From Pseudomonas koreensis (GTDB taxonomy: Bacteria; Pseudomonadota; Gammaproteobacteria; Pseudomonadales; Pseudomonadaceae), in assembly GCF_012986595.1 (NCBI RefSeq), contig NZ_JAAQYM010000003.1, forward strand, positions 124,001 through 188,000: a stretch of 64,000 bases of DNA. The letters run 5' to 3'. The notes beneath the pieces are model-generated. The model saw only the letters and a list, made by a program, of their open reading frames with translations, did not search any database and was not told the DNA's origin. Of the stretch, positions 9,886 to 18,460 are shown piece after piece; positions within the stretch are counted from its first letter, which is position 1; every line of letters begins with the position of its first letter. Made by a program: the position numbers and the translations under genes.

Positions 9886-11754
9886 TCACAGGGTTTTCAT
9901 GAATTCGATCAGCGCACGCTTGTCGGCGTCCGACAGCTGCGTGCCATACAAGTGACCGGTGTTGTGGTTACCCTCCAGCCGGGTGTCGTATTTGAAGTCG
10001 GCCGAGGCTTTGGCTTGCGCGCCGCTGGTGACGAACCCGACATTGATCGGGTCGTAGACGTCGGAGCCGGTGATGAACACCTGCGGACGTTTTTCCGGCG
10101 GTTGCAGCAGATCCCACAAGGTCGGCACCGAACCGTTGTGCAGGTACGGCGCGCGCAGCCAGATGCCGTCGGTCGGCGTGTTGCTGTAGCTCTGGGTCTT
10201 GCGATACGCGCCGAAATCGAACGGCGGTTTCTTGAAGGTGTGGAATGCGTTCACCAGACCGGTGGTGAACGAGTCCAGCCGATGGGGGTCGGTGCCCAGT
10301 TGATCGATGTTGGTGGTCACTTGCCCGGTGTCGGCACGTCCGAAGTCGTGACACGCGGCGCAATTGGCTTCCCAGATCGGTTTGCCCTGGGCGACTTTCG
10401 CCTGATCCAGTGCCCACGGCCACGCCGGCGCCTTGTGCCCGAGCAGCCAGTTGGTCACCCGGTTGAAGCTCGGCGGCAGCACCGACTCCGGCGTCGCGCC
10501 CACGGCCATCGCGGCGGCGTAGTTGCGTTCGTGGATCTTGTTGTTATTGCCGTCCCAGTGCAGGTACATCGATTCCCGCGGTTTCTGGTTCCACACTTGC
10601 GGCAGGTCGACGGTGCCGATGGTCGAGTCATCCGGGAAGCCGAACACCACCATTTTCGTCGGGTTGAAGGTGTCGGTGCGGCCCGGGCCTTGTTGCGGCC
10701 GCAGCTTCTGCCAGGCGTAGGCCTGCTTCTGTTTGAGCAAGGCGCTTTTCGCCATCGGGATGATCAGGTAGCGGTTGTAAAGCTTCTCGAAAAAACCCAG
10801 TTGGAATTTGCTGTTGATCGCCGCCATCACCGCGTCGGTGGTGAATTTCGGATCGCTGGCGCAATCGTAGGCGTACCACTGGAAGGCTTGCAGTTGCAGG
10901 GTGTTGGCCGGCGCACTCGGCACATTGACCGCGACGTCGCTGGCATTGGCCCGATAGGAACCGGTGTGGCACAGCGCGCAGTTCGGCTCCACGGTCGGGT
11001 AGCCGATCTGCCGCTTGGCCATGCCGATCGGCAGATCCTTGCCGTTCTCATAGAGAAAGCCGAAGACTTCCCAGCCGCCGGGTTTGGGCATTTTTTCCGG
11101 GCACATCTGCGGCAGCACGGCGAACAGGTAATACGGGATGCGCGCTTCGATCCCCAGGCCGATGGCGGCGTATTTGTAGTGGTCTTCATCGGAGGCGTAT
11201 TCCTGCTCCGGCACCACCCGCAGCATCTGGTACCAGGTTTCGTAACCGATGAAACCCAGCACGGCCAGCACGACCAGCGTGCCGACCTTGAAGCCGTGGC
11301 TCTGCCATTGCCGCGCCCACGCCGCACGCCACTCGCGCCAACCATCGCAGAGCAGCGCCCATGGCCGGTTCGCCGGTGCAGTGCCGAGGTACAGCAGAAT
11401 GCCGAGGATCAGGAAGAAGCTCAGATCGCCCAGCAACATCGGCACAAACACCGAGCCCTGGATGCTGGTGTTGATCAGGTAGATCCAGAACACCACGGCG
11501 ATCAGCCGCGTCAGCACGCACAACCAGGAATGCACCACGTAACGCGGCGCGTTGAAGCCCGACGGCATGTAAAACACGCTGATGCCCACCAGCAGCATCC
11601 CGGCGTTTTCCAGCCACGGGTCAGACAGTTGCGGCGGCAGACCGACCACCGATGTCAGCAACCCCGGCGCGAACAGCGCCGGGATGGCGAACACCATGTT
11701 CATCGCAATGCCGAGCCAGATGAAGCGTTGAAACCAGCGGATGTAGCTGTCCAT
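9886..11754 (-). CDS. Membrane-anchored di-haem cytochrome c
   Basis: 622 residues from the ATG at 11754; AAGGAA lies nine bases upstream, whereas the ATG at 11763 would touch it. The first ~190 residues hold about five transmembrane helices. A periplasmic region follows with two haem-c sites, C259-x2-C262-H263 (CALCH) and C465-x2-C468-H469 (CAACH), the second followed by cytochrome-peroxidase-like sequence GIWLRAPYLHNGSVPTLWDLL. It probably takes electrons in the periplasm and links them to the membrane. Its place between a GMC oxidoreductase and a phosphoesterase suggests it is the electron acceptor of the GMC enzyme; this is inference. Confidence 0.82.
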   Translation of the reverse strand: MDSYIRWFQRFIWLGIAMNMVFAIPALFAPGLLTSVVGLPPQLSDPWLENAGMLLVGISVFYMPSGFNAPRYVVHSWLCVLTRLIAVVFWIYLINTSIQGSVFVPMLLGDLSFFLILGILLYLGTAPANRPWALLCDGWREWRAAWARQWQSHGFKVGTLVVLAVLGFIGYETWYQMLRVVPEQEYASDEDHYKYAAIGLGIEARIPYYLFAVLPQMCPEKMPKPGGWEVFGFLYENGKDLPIGMAKRQIGYPTVEPNCALCHTGSYRANASDVAVNVPSAPANTLQLQAFQWYAYDCASDPKFTTDAVMAAINSKFQLGFFEKLYNRYLIIPMAKSALLKQKQAYAWQKLRPQQGPGRTDTFNPTKMVVFGFPDDSTIGTVDLPQVWNQKPRESMYLHWDGNNNKIHERNYAAAMAVGATPESVLPPSFNRVTNWLLGHKAPAWPWALDQAKVAQGKPIWEANCAACHDFGRADTGQVTTNIDQLGTDPHRLDSFTTGLVNAFHTFKKPPFDFGAYRKTQSYSNTPTDGIWLRAPYLHNGSVPTLWDLLQPPEKRPQVFITGSDVYDPINVGFVTSGAQAKASADFKYDTRLEGNHNTGHLYGTQLSDADKRALIEFMKTL

Positions 11755-11810
11755 ATCATCCATTTCCTTGTGCAGACTTGAGAAAGAAATCCACTGCTTG
11801 ATCGGCCTTG

Positions 11811-11941
11811 GTGGCGAGGGAGCTTGCTCCCGCCGGGCTGCGAAGCGGCCCTAAAACCTGCGAATGCGGTTTTCCTGCAACACCGCATCTGCCGGGTTTA
11901 CGACTGCTGCGCAGCCGAGCGGGAGCAAGCTCCCTCGCTAC
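11811..11941. repeat. Palindromic intergenic repeat, family B
   Basis: Outer arms GTGGCGAGGGAGCTTGCTCC and complement. It fills most of the gap between the GMC fusion and the cytochrome gene, so it would lie inside their shared transcript. Confidence 0.88.
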
Positions 11942-11951
11942 AGGGACTTCA

Positions 11952-14900
11952 TCAACCGAGGGCAGTTTTCTCCAGGTGTTCAAGGATGATCGGATACACA
12001 TCCACCACCGCGTTCTTGCCGAACATGCAATCGATGTGGCCATAGCCCGGCACTACATGCCGGCTGTAGCGCTCCGGCCCGTGGACTTCGCACACTCGCT
12101 GGTAAGTCTTGAGGGTGCTTTCCGGCAGGTAACACTGGTTCTCCGCGCCGCTGATAAAGCAGATCGGCATCGTCAGCCGATCGAAGTGCGGCATGTACAC
12201 ATCGTTGCCTTTGAAATCCACCAGATGCCCTTTGCGCACGATCAGCGCCAGGTGCTCGAAGGTCTCGATGTTCGACTCGCCGAACAGCTCGTGCAGGTTG
12301 TCGTGCAGGGTTTCGTTGAGGGTGTCGTGGCGATACAGCGAGGCGTACATGAAGGTGATGCGGTGACACACCGGGTTGGTGCAATAACCCTGCGCCTCGA
12401 TCCGCGCGTAGCCATTCAGCGCCTTGTCGTAGAGTTTGTTGAACCAGTTCTCCTTGCTGTCGGCGTAGGCGGTCATCGATTTGATACCGATCGCATCGAG
12501 CATTCCCGGCAGGTGCAGTCCGGCCTTCAACCCGGTCGCGGTGGCAACCACGGTGTCAGCGGCAATCTGCGAGCAGACCACCGAGCGTACGCCTTGCAAC
12601 CCGGCCAGCAGCGACATGAAGAACGTCGTTGCGCCATAGCAATGCACCACGCACTGCACGTCTTTGGCGCCGGTTTGCTGCTGAATCTGTGCGATGGCCG
12701 CCTTGAAGTCGTACTGGGCGATCTGGTCGCCGTTCCATTCCTTCTTGCTCGCCGGCAACAGAATGCTCACGCGGAAGTCCAGCAGCCACACGTCATAATC
12801 GTGTTTGCACAGATACTCCAACAGGTTGGTCTGGATGGTGTCGGTGGAGAAGATGTTCGAACCGACGCCCAGGCCATGCACCAGCATCACCGGGCCTTTG
12901 CTCCCGGCCTGATAACGGCTCAGGCGCAGCTCGACGCCGTCCTCGGTGGGGAAGAAATGCACCGCCGGGGTCGGCGCATCCAGCGGCCGTTTCAGCCGCG
13001 GCGGCGCGTCGGGGTTGAAGTATTTGTCACCGGCGAAGACCCCGCCGTAACTCTCCCAGAGGATCCCGGCGAAGAACTTGCCGAAGCGTGCCAGGCCTTC
13101 GATGCGCTCGCGCTCGTTGCGCGCGTTGAGCACTTTCATGGTGGTCATCTGCTTGGCGAAATCGGTCGGATGAATGTGCATCACCCCGGAGCCGATCACC
13201 TCGCCCGACTTGTCCGGCCCGCGATACAGCGTCACGTACAGGGTGCTGGTGTCGTGCCAGATGTTCAGCACGCCGTTGTCTTCCGGCACAGTCTTGAAGG
13301 CGCTGAAGAAATAGTCGTTGCCGTCCTCGGCGCTCAGTTTCATGTCGTATTTCATGTGCCGCGTGTCGACCTGCTGCTCGAATTGTTCGAACAAGTTGAA
13401 CACCCCGTTGCTGGCGGTCAGCGGTTGTGGCGACAGTGCCGGAGCGTTGACCGTGCCGACGATGGTCGCGGCGTGTTCCGGTTCCTTGATCATCCGATTG
13501 AGGTCGTTGGCGGTGATGGTCAGGGTGAAGTCGATCGGCGAGTTGTCTGCCTCGCCGCGTTTGGCCGCCGCTTCATAGACTTTCAGATCGGTGCTTTGCG
13601 CGGCGGTGAAGGCCCGGGAGAAATAGCCCTTCATGGTTTCGGTGAACTGCACGCCGAGGGTCGGCGGCGCCACTTGTTTGCGCGGTGCCGACGGCAGCGT
13701 GTAGTCGATCTGCCAACCGCGGTCGGCGGCGAGCAGGCCCATGTTGCGCTCGCTCACGGCGGAGATGGTCAGCAGCGGATTGACCGCCAGCGAGGTCGGG
13801 ATCACCGCGCCATCGGTCACGTACAGGTTGGCGTAGACATCGGTGCCGGCCGCGCCGCTGAACACCTGGCCCTTGTGATTGACCACGCCTTGCCCGGCGT
13901 CCTCGCCCATCACGCAACCGCCCAGCGGATGCACCGAGACGATGCTGTGCTTGAGCAGTTTGGTCCAGATCGGATTCTCGACCCAGATCCCGCCCAAAGC
14001 CTTGGTGCTCTGGTACAGGCGTTCGTTGCCGAGCTTGAAGTTTTCCTGTTCGCCGACGCCCGGCCAGTCGATACGCAACTGGTCCTTGTTGTCGAGAATC
14101 ATCCGTCCCTGGCCGCTGTCGTGGCTCATGATCAGGTAGGTCTGCATGTTGTGCAGCGCGCCGTAATAGGGTCCGCGCAGGAAGCTCTCGGCCTCGCGTT
14201 CCTTGTAGCCAAGCTTGCCGCTGAAACTCTCGTCGGTGGGCTTGCCGATCAATTCGGCGAACCCGGCCATGGCCGGCACCATCGGCCGGCCGAGGGCGCC
14301 GGGGATCGAGCCTTCCTCGATGACCATGCGGCTGCGCCAGTCACCTTCGGTGCGCATGTCGATGACCGAGGTGATGCACGGGCCGACCGGGTGCAGTTCC
14401 TTGGCCGGATGCGCGCCGAAGCCGATGCCATTGATGGTCTGTTCACAGTTGTGGCCGAAACCGAGGATGTCGCCGTTGCCGCTCATGTTCTCGCCGAGCT
14501 GGCCGGACATCACCAGGCCCTTGTCCCGCGAACGCAGGAGAATCTCGGTGGAGCCGAGGGTGCCGGCGGAGACCACGACGATATCGGCCTTCACAAACAA
14601 CGTCGGCGCGTCGAATTTCTCCCGACCGCTGTCGAGGTACTGGAAGTGCACAATCCAGCCATCGCCGTCGCGTTCCAGATGACGCACCTCGGCCTGACAG
14701 AAAATCTCCGCGCCGTGGTTCCAGGCATCCGGCAGATAGTTCATCAGCGTGGTGTTCTTGGCCTTGTTGTTACAGCCCGAGACACAGTCGCCACACTGGT
14801 TGCACGGTAGCTGTTCGACGCCGACGTGATTGAGGTTGTTCGGCAGTTTGTCGAAGGTCACGTTGATCGGTGGCTTGTAGAAGTGCGCGCCTTGCTTGAG

Positions 14901-15404
14901 GTAGTCCGCAGACTTCTTGTTGGCGTCGAGCTTGGGCAGATGGGGTGAAGTGTCCGGATAAGGATTGGGCTTGAGCATTTCCCGGGCACGGGCATAGCCG
15001 TCCTTGAGCAAGGTATCGCGGTGTTCCCGCACAGCCAACGGCCAGCGCGGGTCGTCGAATACGCCGGGCTCAGGTTCCAGGGCCACGTTGGCATTGATCA
15101 GCGACGTACCGCCGAGGCCACAACCGACCACCACGTTCTGCTGGGCGTTGACGTGCAGATCGAACAGCCCGGTGCGCGAACCGATATGACCATCCGGGTC
15201 ATGCACCTGCAGCTCTTCGGTGGCGGCAATCATGGTGTTGGGGTATTCGCCAGGCTGGATTTCCCGTCCGCGCTCGAGCAGGCACACCTGCTTGCCGGCC
15301 CGGGACAGGCGCGACGCAGCAATGCCGCCGCCATAGCCGGAGCCGATGACGATCACGTCGTAATGTTCCTTGATCTCGCTGATGGGCGTTGCGATGCGTG
15401 TCAT
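11952..15404 (-). CDS. GMC oxidoreductase / alpha-beta hydrolase fusion
   Basis: 1150 residues. Residues 1-560 are a cholesterol-oxidase-like GMC flavoprotein: FAD motif GSGYGG at 21-26, GCGLGGTSLINAN, the cysteine cluster C201/C204/C207/C211 followed by AKNT, and the C-terminal HPLGGCVMGED and TSLAVNPLLTISA blocks. A ~200-residue linker domain follows. From about 820 an alpha/beta hydrolase runs to the end (MLVHGLGVGS oxyanion region, catalytic His in PGYGHID). Its nucleophile elbow reads VHCYGA, with Cys922 where serine is usual. No signal peptide. Likely oxidises a sterol- or alcohol-type substrate and hydrolyses a linked ester or lactone; substrate unknown. Confidence 0.85.
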   Translation of the reverse strand: MTRIATPISEIKEHYDVIVIGSGYGGGIAASRLSRAGKQVCLLERGREIQPGEYPNTMIAATEELQVHDPDGHIGSRTGLFDLHVNAQQNVVVGCGLGGTSLINANVALEPEPGVFDDPRWPLAVREHRDTLLKDGYARAREMLKPNPYPDTSPHLPKLDANKKSADYLKQGAHFYKPPINVTFDKLPNNLNHVGVEQLPCNQCGDCVSGCNNKAKNTTLMNYLPDAWNHGAEIFCQAEVRHLERDGDGWIVHFQYLDSGREKFDAPTLFVKADIVVVSAGTLGSTEILLRSRDKGLVMSGQLGENMSGNGDILGFGHNCEQTINGIGFGAHPAKELHPVGPCITSVIDMRTEGDWRSRMVIEEGSIPGALGRPMVPAMAGFAELIGKPTDESFSGKLGYKEREAESFLRGPYYGALHNMQTYLIMSHDSGQGRMILDNKDQLRIDWPGVGEQENFKLGNERLYQSTKALGGIWVENPIWTKLLKHSIVSVHPLGGCVMGEDAGQGVVNHKGQVFSGAAGTDVYANLYVTDGAVIPTSLAVNPLLTISAVSERNMGLLAADRGWQIDYTLPSAPRKQVAPPTLGVQFTETMKGYFSRAFTAAQSTDLKVYEAAAKRGEADNSPIDFTLTITANDLNRMIKEPEHAATIVGTVNAPALSPQPLTASNGVFNLFEQFEQQVDTRHMKYDMKLSAEDGNDYFFSAFKTVPEDNGVLNIWHDTSTLYVTLYRGPDKSGEVIGSGVMHIHPTDFAKQMTTMKVLNARNERERIEGLARFGKFFAGILWESYGGVFAGDKYFNPDAPPRLKRPLDAPTPAVHFFPTEDGVELRLSRYQAGSKGPVMLVHGLGVGSNIFSTDTIQTNLLEYLCKHDYDVWLLDFRVSILLPASKKEWNGDQIAQYDFKAAIAQIQQQTGAKDVQCVVHCYGATTFFMSLLAGLQGVRSVVCSQIAADTVVATATGLKAGLHLPGMLDAIGIKSMTAYADSKENWFNKLYDKALNGYARIEAQGYCTNPVCHRITFMYASLYRHDTLNETLHDNLHELFGESNIETFEHLALIVRKGHLVDFKGNDVYMPHFDRLTMPICFISGAENQCYLPESTLKTYQRVCEVHGPERYSRHVVPGYGHIDCMFGKNAVVDVYPIILEHLEKTALG

Positions 15405-15770
15405 GAGGGTGTTCCTCTCTCAGGCAGATGGGGCAACTCTGCGGTTGCCTGCAATCAATGGGCGAACGGGCACCTGGCCTCCGGGGCGAGCCCGGCGACA
15501 GCACAGCGTTTGGAACAGAAGGGTCGCTACAGACGAGCGTGTTGATTGGCCGCACGACGTAACGTGCGTTTGCGTGGCGAGGGGGTCAGACGATTCGGGC
15601 GGCTATCCATCATGCGTTCTCCCAGAACCTGATGTGGATAAGTGACGGCTATCCTTATGCCATTGCAGTGAAGACAGCGCCGGAATCGAAGTCAAGGCGA
15701 CGCCTTAGAACTGTATGAAATGTGATCAATTGCCATTTGGACTATGACCGGCGGGGCTTGCAGGGTTCGA

Positions 15771-16329
15771 CGAACAAGTTATCCACACAGCCACCCACAG
15801 CAAATGGGGGTAACTGTGCAAGAAAGGAAAAATAAGTGGCTGATTTGTGGAGAAAAATCGTGACTTATCCAGAAGTACGGTTTGCAGGACGAATTGGTTG
15901 TTTTTTGAACACATCCTTGCAAGCCACGTATTGCATGGCCTGCAGAGGATGGCGAACACCTTATCCACAGAAGCGCCAACAGACTCAGGGGGTAACTTTG
16001 CCTGCGCTGTGGAAAAGCGCTGCAGGCCGCGAATAATCGCGGTTTGCGCTGGAACTGTTCATTGGCAAAGCGCAATTGATCAGTTTTTGATCATTCGCGT
16101 GCAAGGCACGTTTTATAAGGGCCGCAGCGGATAGCGAACATCTTATCCACAGAAGCGCCAACAGAGATTGGGGGCAACTTGTGCCCTTATCCAAGGAGAA
16201 AAGCCCGGAAAAACCGTGACTTAGGCTGGTTGTTTTTTGATCTGAGGTCTGCAGGGCTTGATTGGCGTGGGGTGCAGGGATGGGCGAACACGTTATCCAC
16301 AGATCCGCCAACAGGGATTGTGGGTAAAC
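15771..16329 (+). repeat. Four 45-bp core repeats, each carrying a perfect DnaA box
   Basis: Cores at 15771-15815, 15953-15997, 16135-16179 and 16285-16329 align without gaps. Each reads CGAACA, two bases, TTATCCACA, then a conserved CCAACAG (CCCACAG in the first), then GGGGGTAACT or a close variant. Core-to-core distances are 182, 182 and 150 bp. The flanks between cores are also partly similar (TTGATC-type and CGTGACTTA stretches), so the units look like degenerate tandem duplications. Confidence 0.85.
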
Positions 16330-16358
16330 AACACAATATTGTCGAACTGCACATTCCA

Positions 16359-16435
16359 GTAGGAGCTGCGGCACGCTGCAATCTTTTGATCTTGATTTCA
16401 AAGATCAAAAGATTGCAGCGTGCCGCAGCTCCTAC
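16359..16435. repeat. REP-type palindrome, family A variant
   Basis: Arms GTAGGAGCTGCGGCACGCTG and complement with TTTTGATC-type centre. It lies 18 bp from the etfB stop and may form the 3' end hairpin of the dgc-etf transcript. Confidence 0.88.
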
Positions 16436-16453
16436 ATGGGATTTGTGGGCGTG

Positions 16454-17224
16454 TCAGCGGACGACGCCTTCTTCGATCAGCAGTTTGAGGATCGCTTCAG
16501 CGCCAGCCTGTGCGGTGACGCCTTTGAGCACCTGCCCACCGCCACCACTGGCCTTGGCCGTCGCGGCTTTCATCCGGTCGGCACCGCTCTTGGCCTTGAT
16601 CACTTTCAAGCGCTTCGGCCGAGGCTTGGCCGGTTGCAGGGTGGCGACCGCCAGCAGTTCATCGTCCAGCACCTCCACGTCTTCGGCGTTCAACACGCCG
16701 CGGCGCGCAGGGCCGTACGCGCTTTGCCGAGGTTTCGGCGCAGCGTTATCCACAGTCGCGAGAAACGGCAGCTTCACCTTCAACCGCCGCCGCTGCCCGC
16801 GCGGCAAGGCTTGCAGCACCAACGCCGAACCGTCGTTGATCGATTCGACCTGCGCCAGCCCCACCACCAGTGGCCAGCCCAGTCCTTCAGCGAGCAGAAA
16901 CGGCAGCATGCCCGAGCCTTCGCCGGTTTCCGCCTGACTGCCGGTCAGCACCACCTGTGCACCTGCCTCGCGCAAATATGCCGTCAACGCCGGCAAGGCA
17001 TCGGCGCCAGCAGGTTGTTCGAGCACGTGCATCTGTTCCAGGCCCATGCCCAGATAGGCGCGCAGTGCCGGTTCGGCGACATCCCCGGCATGCAGCACTT
17101 GCAGGTTATCCCCAGCCAGTTGCAGGCCCAGTTCCACGGCGCGCGCATCCTGTTCGGCGCGGCGTGGCCGGCCCGAGGTCGGATGGGCGCCGATGGAGAC
17201 CAGGCTGATGACATTGGTGTTCAT
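16454..17224 (-). CDS. etfB: Electron transfer flavoprotein beta-subunit-like protein
   Basis: 256 residues, ATG at 17224, 15 bp after the etfA stop with a purine-rich AAGGGAAGGA upstream. ETF-beta fold features: SIGAHPTSGRPRR at the N-terminus, GSQAETGEGSGMLPFLLAEGLGWP and LKVKLPFLATVDNAAP. It corresponds to the PA5401 type, not the housekeeping EtfB. It should carry electrons from the flavin and iron-sulfur centres of DgcAB to the quinone pool, together with EtfA. The lysine-rich C-terminal region (RPKRLKVIKAK) is unlike housekeeping EtfB. A perfect DnaA box lies inside the gene at 16746. Confidence 0.9.
   Translation of the reverse strand: MNTNVISLVSIGAHPTSGRPRRAEQDARAVELGLQLAGDNLQVLHAGDVAEPALRAYLGMGLEQMHVLEQPAGADALPALTAYLREAGAQVVLTGSQAETGEGSGMLPFLLAEGLGWPLVVGLAQVESINDGSALVLQALPRGQRRRLKVKLPFLATVDNAAPKPRQSAYGPARRGVLNAEDVEVLDDELLAVATLQPAKPRPKRLKVIKAKSGADRMKAATAKASGGGGQVLKGVTAQAGAEAILKLLIEEGVVR
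16746..16754 (+). other. DnaA box inside etfB
   Basis: Perfect TTATCCACA, read on the coding strand as part of ACT-GTG-GAT-AAC (Thr-Val-Asp-Asn). Confidence 0.6.
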
Positions 17225-17239
17225 AACTGTGTCCTTCCC

Positions 17240-18460
17240 TTAAGCCGCATCGCGCTTGGCGTCGTTGCGGTAAGCCGCTACCGCCGCGATCAAGGCTTGA
17301 AGAATCTCCGCGCTCTCGCCGATCACCGACAGGTCGGCGCGTTTGATCATGTCGCAACCCGGGTCGAGGTTGATCGCCACCACCTTGTCGCAGGCACCGA
17401 TGCCCTGCAGGTGCTGGATCGCCCCGGAGATACCCACAGCCACGTAAACCCGTGCTGTGACCCAGGTGCCGGACGCACCAACCTGACGGTCGCGCGCCAT
17501 GAAGCCATCGTCTACTGCCACCCGCGAGGCGCCTTCGGTGGCGCCGAGCGCCGCAGCCGTCTCGTGGAACAGCGCCCAGTCCTTGACCCCGTTGCCGCCG
17601 GAGAAGATGAACTCCGCTTCGGCCATCGGGATTGCCGCCGGATCCACCGCCACGGCCCCCAGATCTTCGATCCGCGACAGGCTGCGCGCCACCGTTGTGG
17701 ATAACTCCACTGGCAGGGCTTCGTGCCGGGTTTCGCTGACCGGTTCGGCGCATTCGGCCGAGGCCAGAATCAAGCGTGCGACCGGACGGGCAAGGTCTTG
17801 CAAACCCGCACCGGCGCGGCCGATGCATTCCTGATCCTTGACCTGCCACACCCGCGTCGCCGGGCGCTCGCCCAGTGCAGCGGCAAAACGGCGGCCGAGC
17901 TCGCCGCCACCGCTGCGGCTGTCCGGCAGCAGCCAGTGGCGAGGATTGAACTGGTTATCCACAGCGCGCAAACCTTGCACCCGTTGCTCCGGTGCATAAC
18001 CGCTGAACTCATCGCCCTCGAGCACCAGCAAGCGATCGACGCCCGCCGTGGCGAAGGCGTTTTCCTTGTGCTCGCCGAACACCACCGCCAGCACTGCGCC
18101 GTCCTTGCCGGCCAGTTGATGCGCAAGGCCCAGCAGGTCGCGGTCGTGGCTGCTCAGGCGGCCGCCGACCATGTCCGGCACCACGCTGATGTAGAACGCC
18201 GGGGCCGCGACCTGATGCAGCGGCAACTGCACTTCAACCGTGGCCGAGCGTTTGACCGCCCCGCCTTGCTGCGCGCCGCTACGGTCGATGCGTTTGATGC
18301 CGTTGGGGCCGATGAAGCCGATGCCGTGCAGATTCTTGCGAATGACGCCGTTGGGGCCCATCCAGCTGTGTTGCGCCGGTTGCATCGCCGCGTGCAGCGG
18401 GTGCAGGCGGTTACGGGCAATCCATTCGGCGCGCGGGTCGCGGCGGATAATGTCGCTCAT
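17240..18460 (-). CDS. etfA: Electron transfer flavoprotein alpha-subunit-like protein
   Basis: 406 residues, longer than housekeeping EtfA (about 310) because of a ~90-residue N-terminal extension with WMGPNGVIRKN and GFIGPNGIKRIDRSG. The C-terminal FAD domain is canonical: GASGTWVTARVYVAVGISGAIQHLQGI and VAINLDPGCDMIKRADLSVIG. Its ATG overlaps the dgcB stop (TGATG), indicating translational coupling. With EtfB it is the dedicated electron acceptor for dimethylglycine demethylation. Two perfect DnaA boxes lie within the gene, one built from the rare codons TTA-TCC-ACA. Confidence 0.9.
   Translation of the reverse strand: MSDIIRRDPRAEWIARNRLHPLHAAMQPAQHSWMGPNGVIRKNLHGIGFIGPNGIKRIDRSGAQQGGAVKRSATVEVQLPLHQVAAPAFYISVVPDMVGGRLSSHDRDLLGLAHQLAGKDGAVLAVVFGEHKENAFATAGVDRLLVLEGDEFSGYAPEQRVQGLRAVDNQFNPRHWLLPDSRSGGGELGRRFAAALGERPATRVWQVKDQECIGRAGAGLQDLARPVARLILASAECAEPVSETRHEALPVELSTTVARSLSRIEDLGAVAVDPAAIPMAEAEFIFSGGNGVKDWALFHETAAALGATEGASRVAVDDGFMARDRQVGASGTWVTARVYVAVGISGAIQHLQGIGACDKVVAINLDPGCDMIKRADLSVIGESAEILQALIAAVAAYRNDAKRDAA
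17696..17704 (-). other. DnaA box inside etfA using rare codons
   Basis: Perfect TTATCCACA on the coding (minus) strand, in frame as TTA-TCC-ACA (Leu-Ser-Thr). TTA and ACA are among the least used codons of GC-rich pseudomonads. The orientation matches the box at 15633. Confidence 0.6.
17955..17963 (+). other. Second DnaA box inside etfA
   Basis: Perfect TTATCCACA on the plus strand; coding strand reads GCT-GTG-GAT-AAC (Ala-Val-Asp-Asn). Confidence 0.6.

Larger units (their letters stand above)
15405..16453. other. Non-coding region rich in DnaA boxes
   Basis: About 1.05 kb between the GMC gene and etfB without a credible gene. Five perfect DnaA boxes (TTATCCACA or complement) start at 15633 (minus), 15779, 15961, 16143 and 16293; a one-mismatch box is at 15865. 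The promoter of the GMC operon should lie near 15420-15600. A family A palindrome closes the region on the etfB side. Short open frames here (66-138 codons) cross the repeats and have no protein features. Confidence 0.8.

Noticed and set aside
9952..11781. 609-codon plus-strand frame opposite the cytochrome gene
   Set aside because: Histidine/arginine-rich composition typical of antisense shadow; the minus-strand protein has two haem sites.
11808..14810. 1000-codon plus-strand open frame opposite the GMC fusion
   Set aside because: It is antisense to a gene with clear FAD, Cys-cluster and hydrolase motifs. Long antisense frames are common in GC-rich DNA and this one shows no domain.
15633..16301. 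Chromosomal replication origin
   Set aside because: DnaA boxes are present, but no dnaA/dnaN/gidA/parAB neighbours and no obvious AT-rich unwinding element in 13-mer repeats; the surrounding genes are betaine catabolism.
15836..16401. Short open frames (66, 95 and 138 codons) in the DnaA-box region
   Set aside because: They run across the repeats and a REP palindrome on both strands, without ribosome binding sites or protein-like composition.
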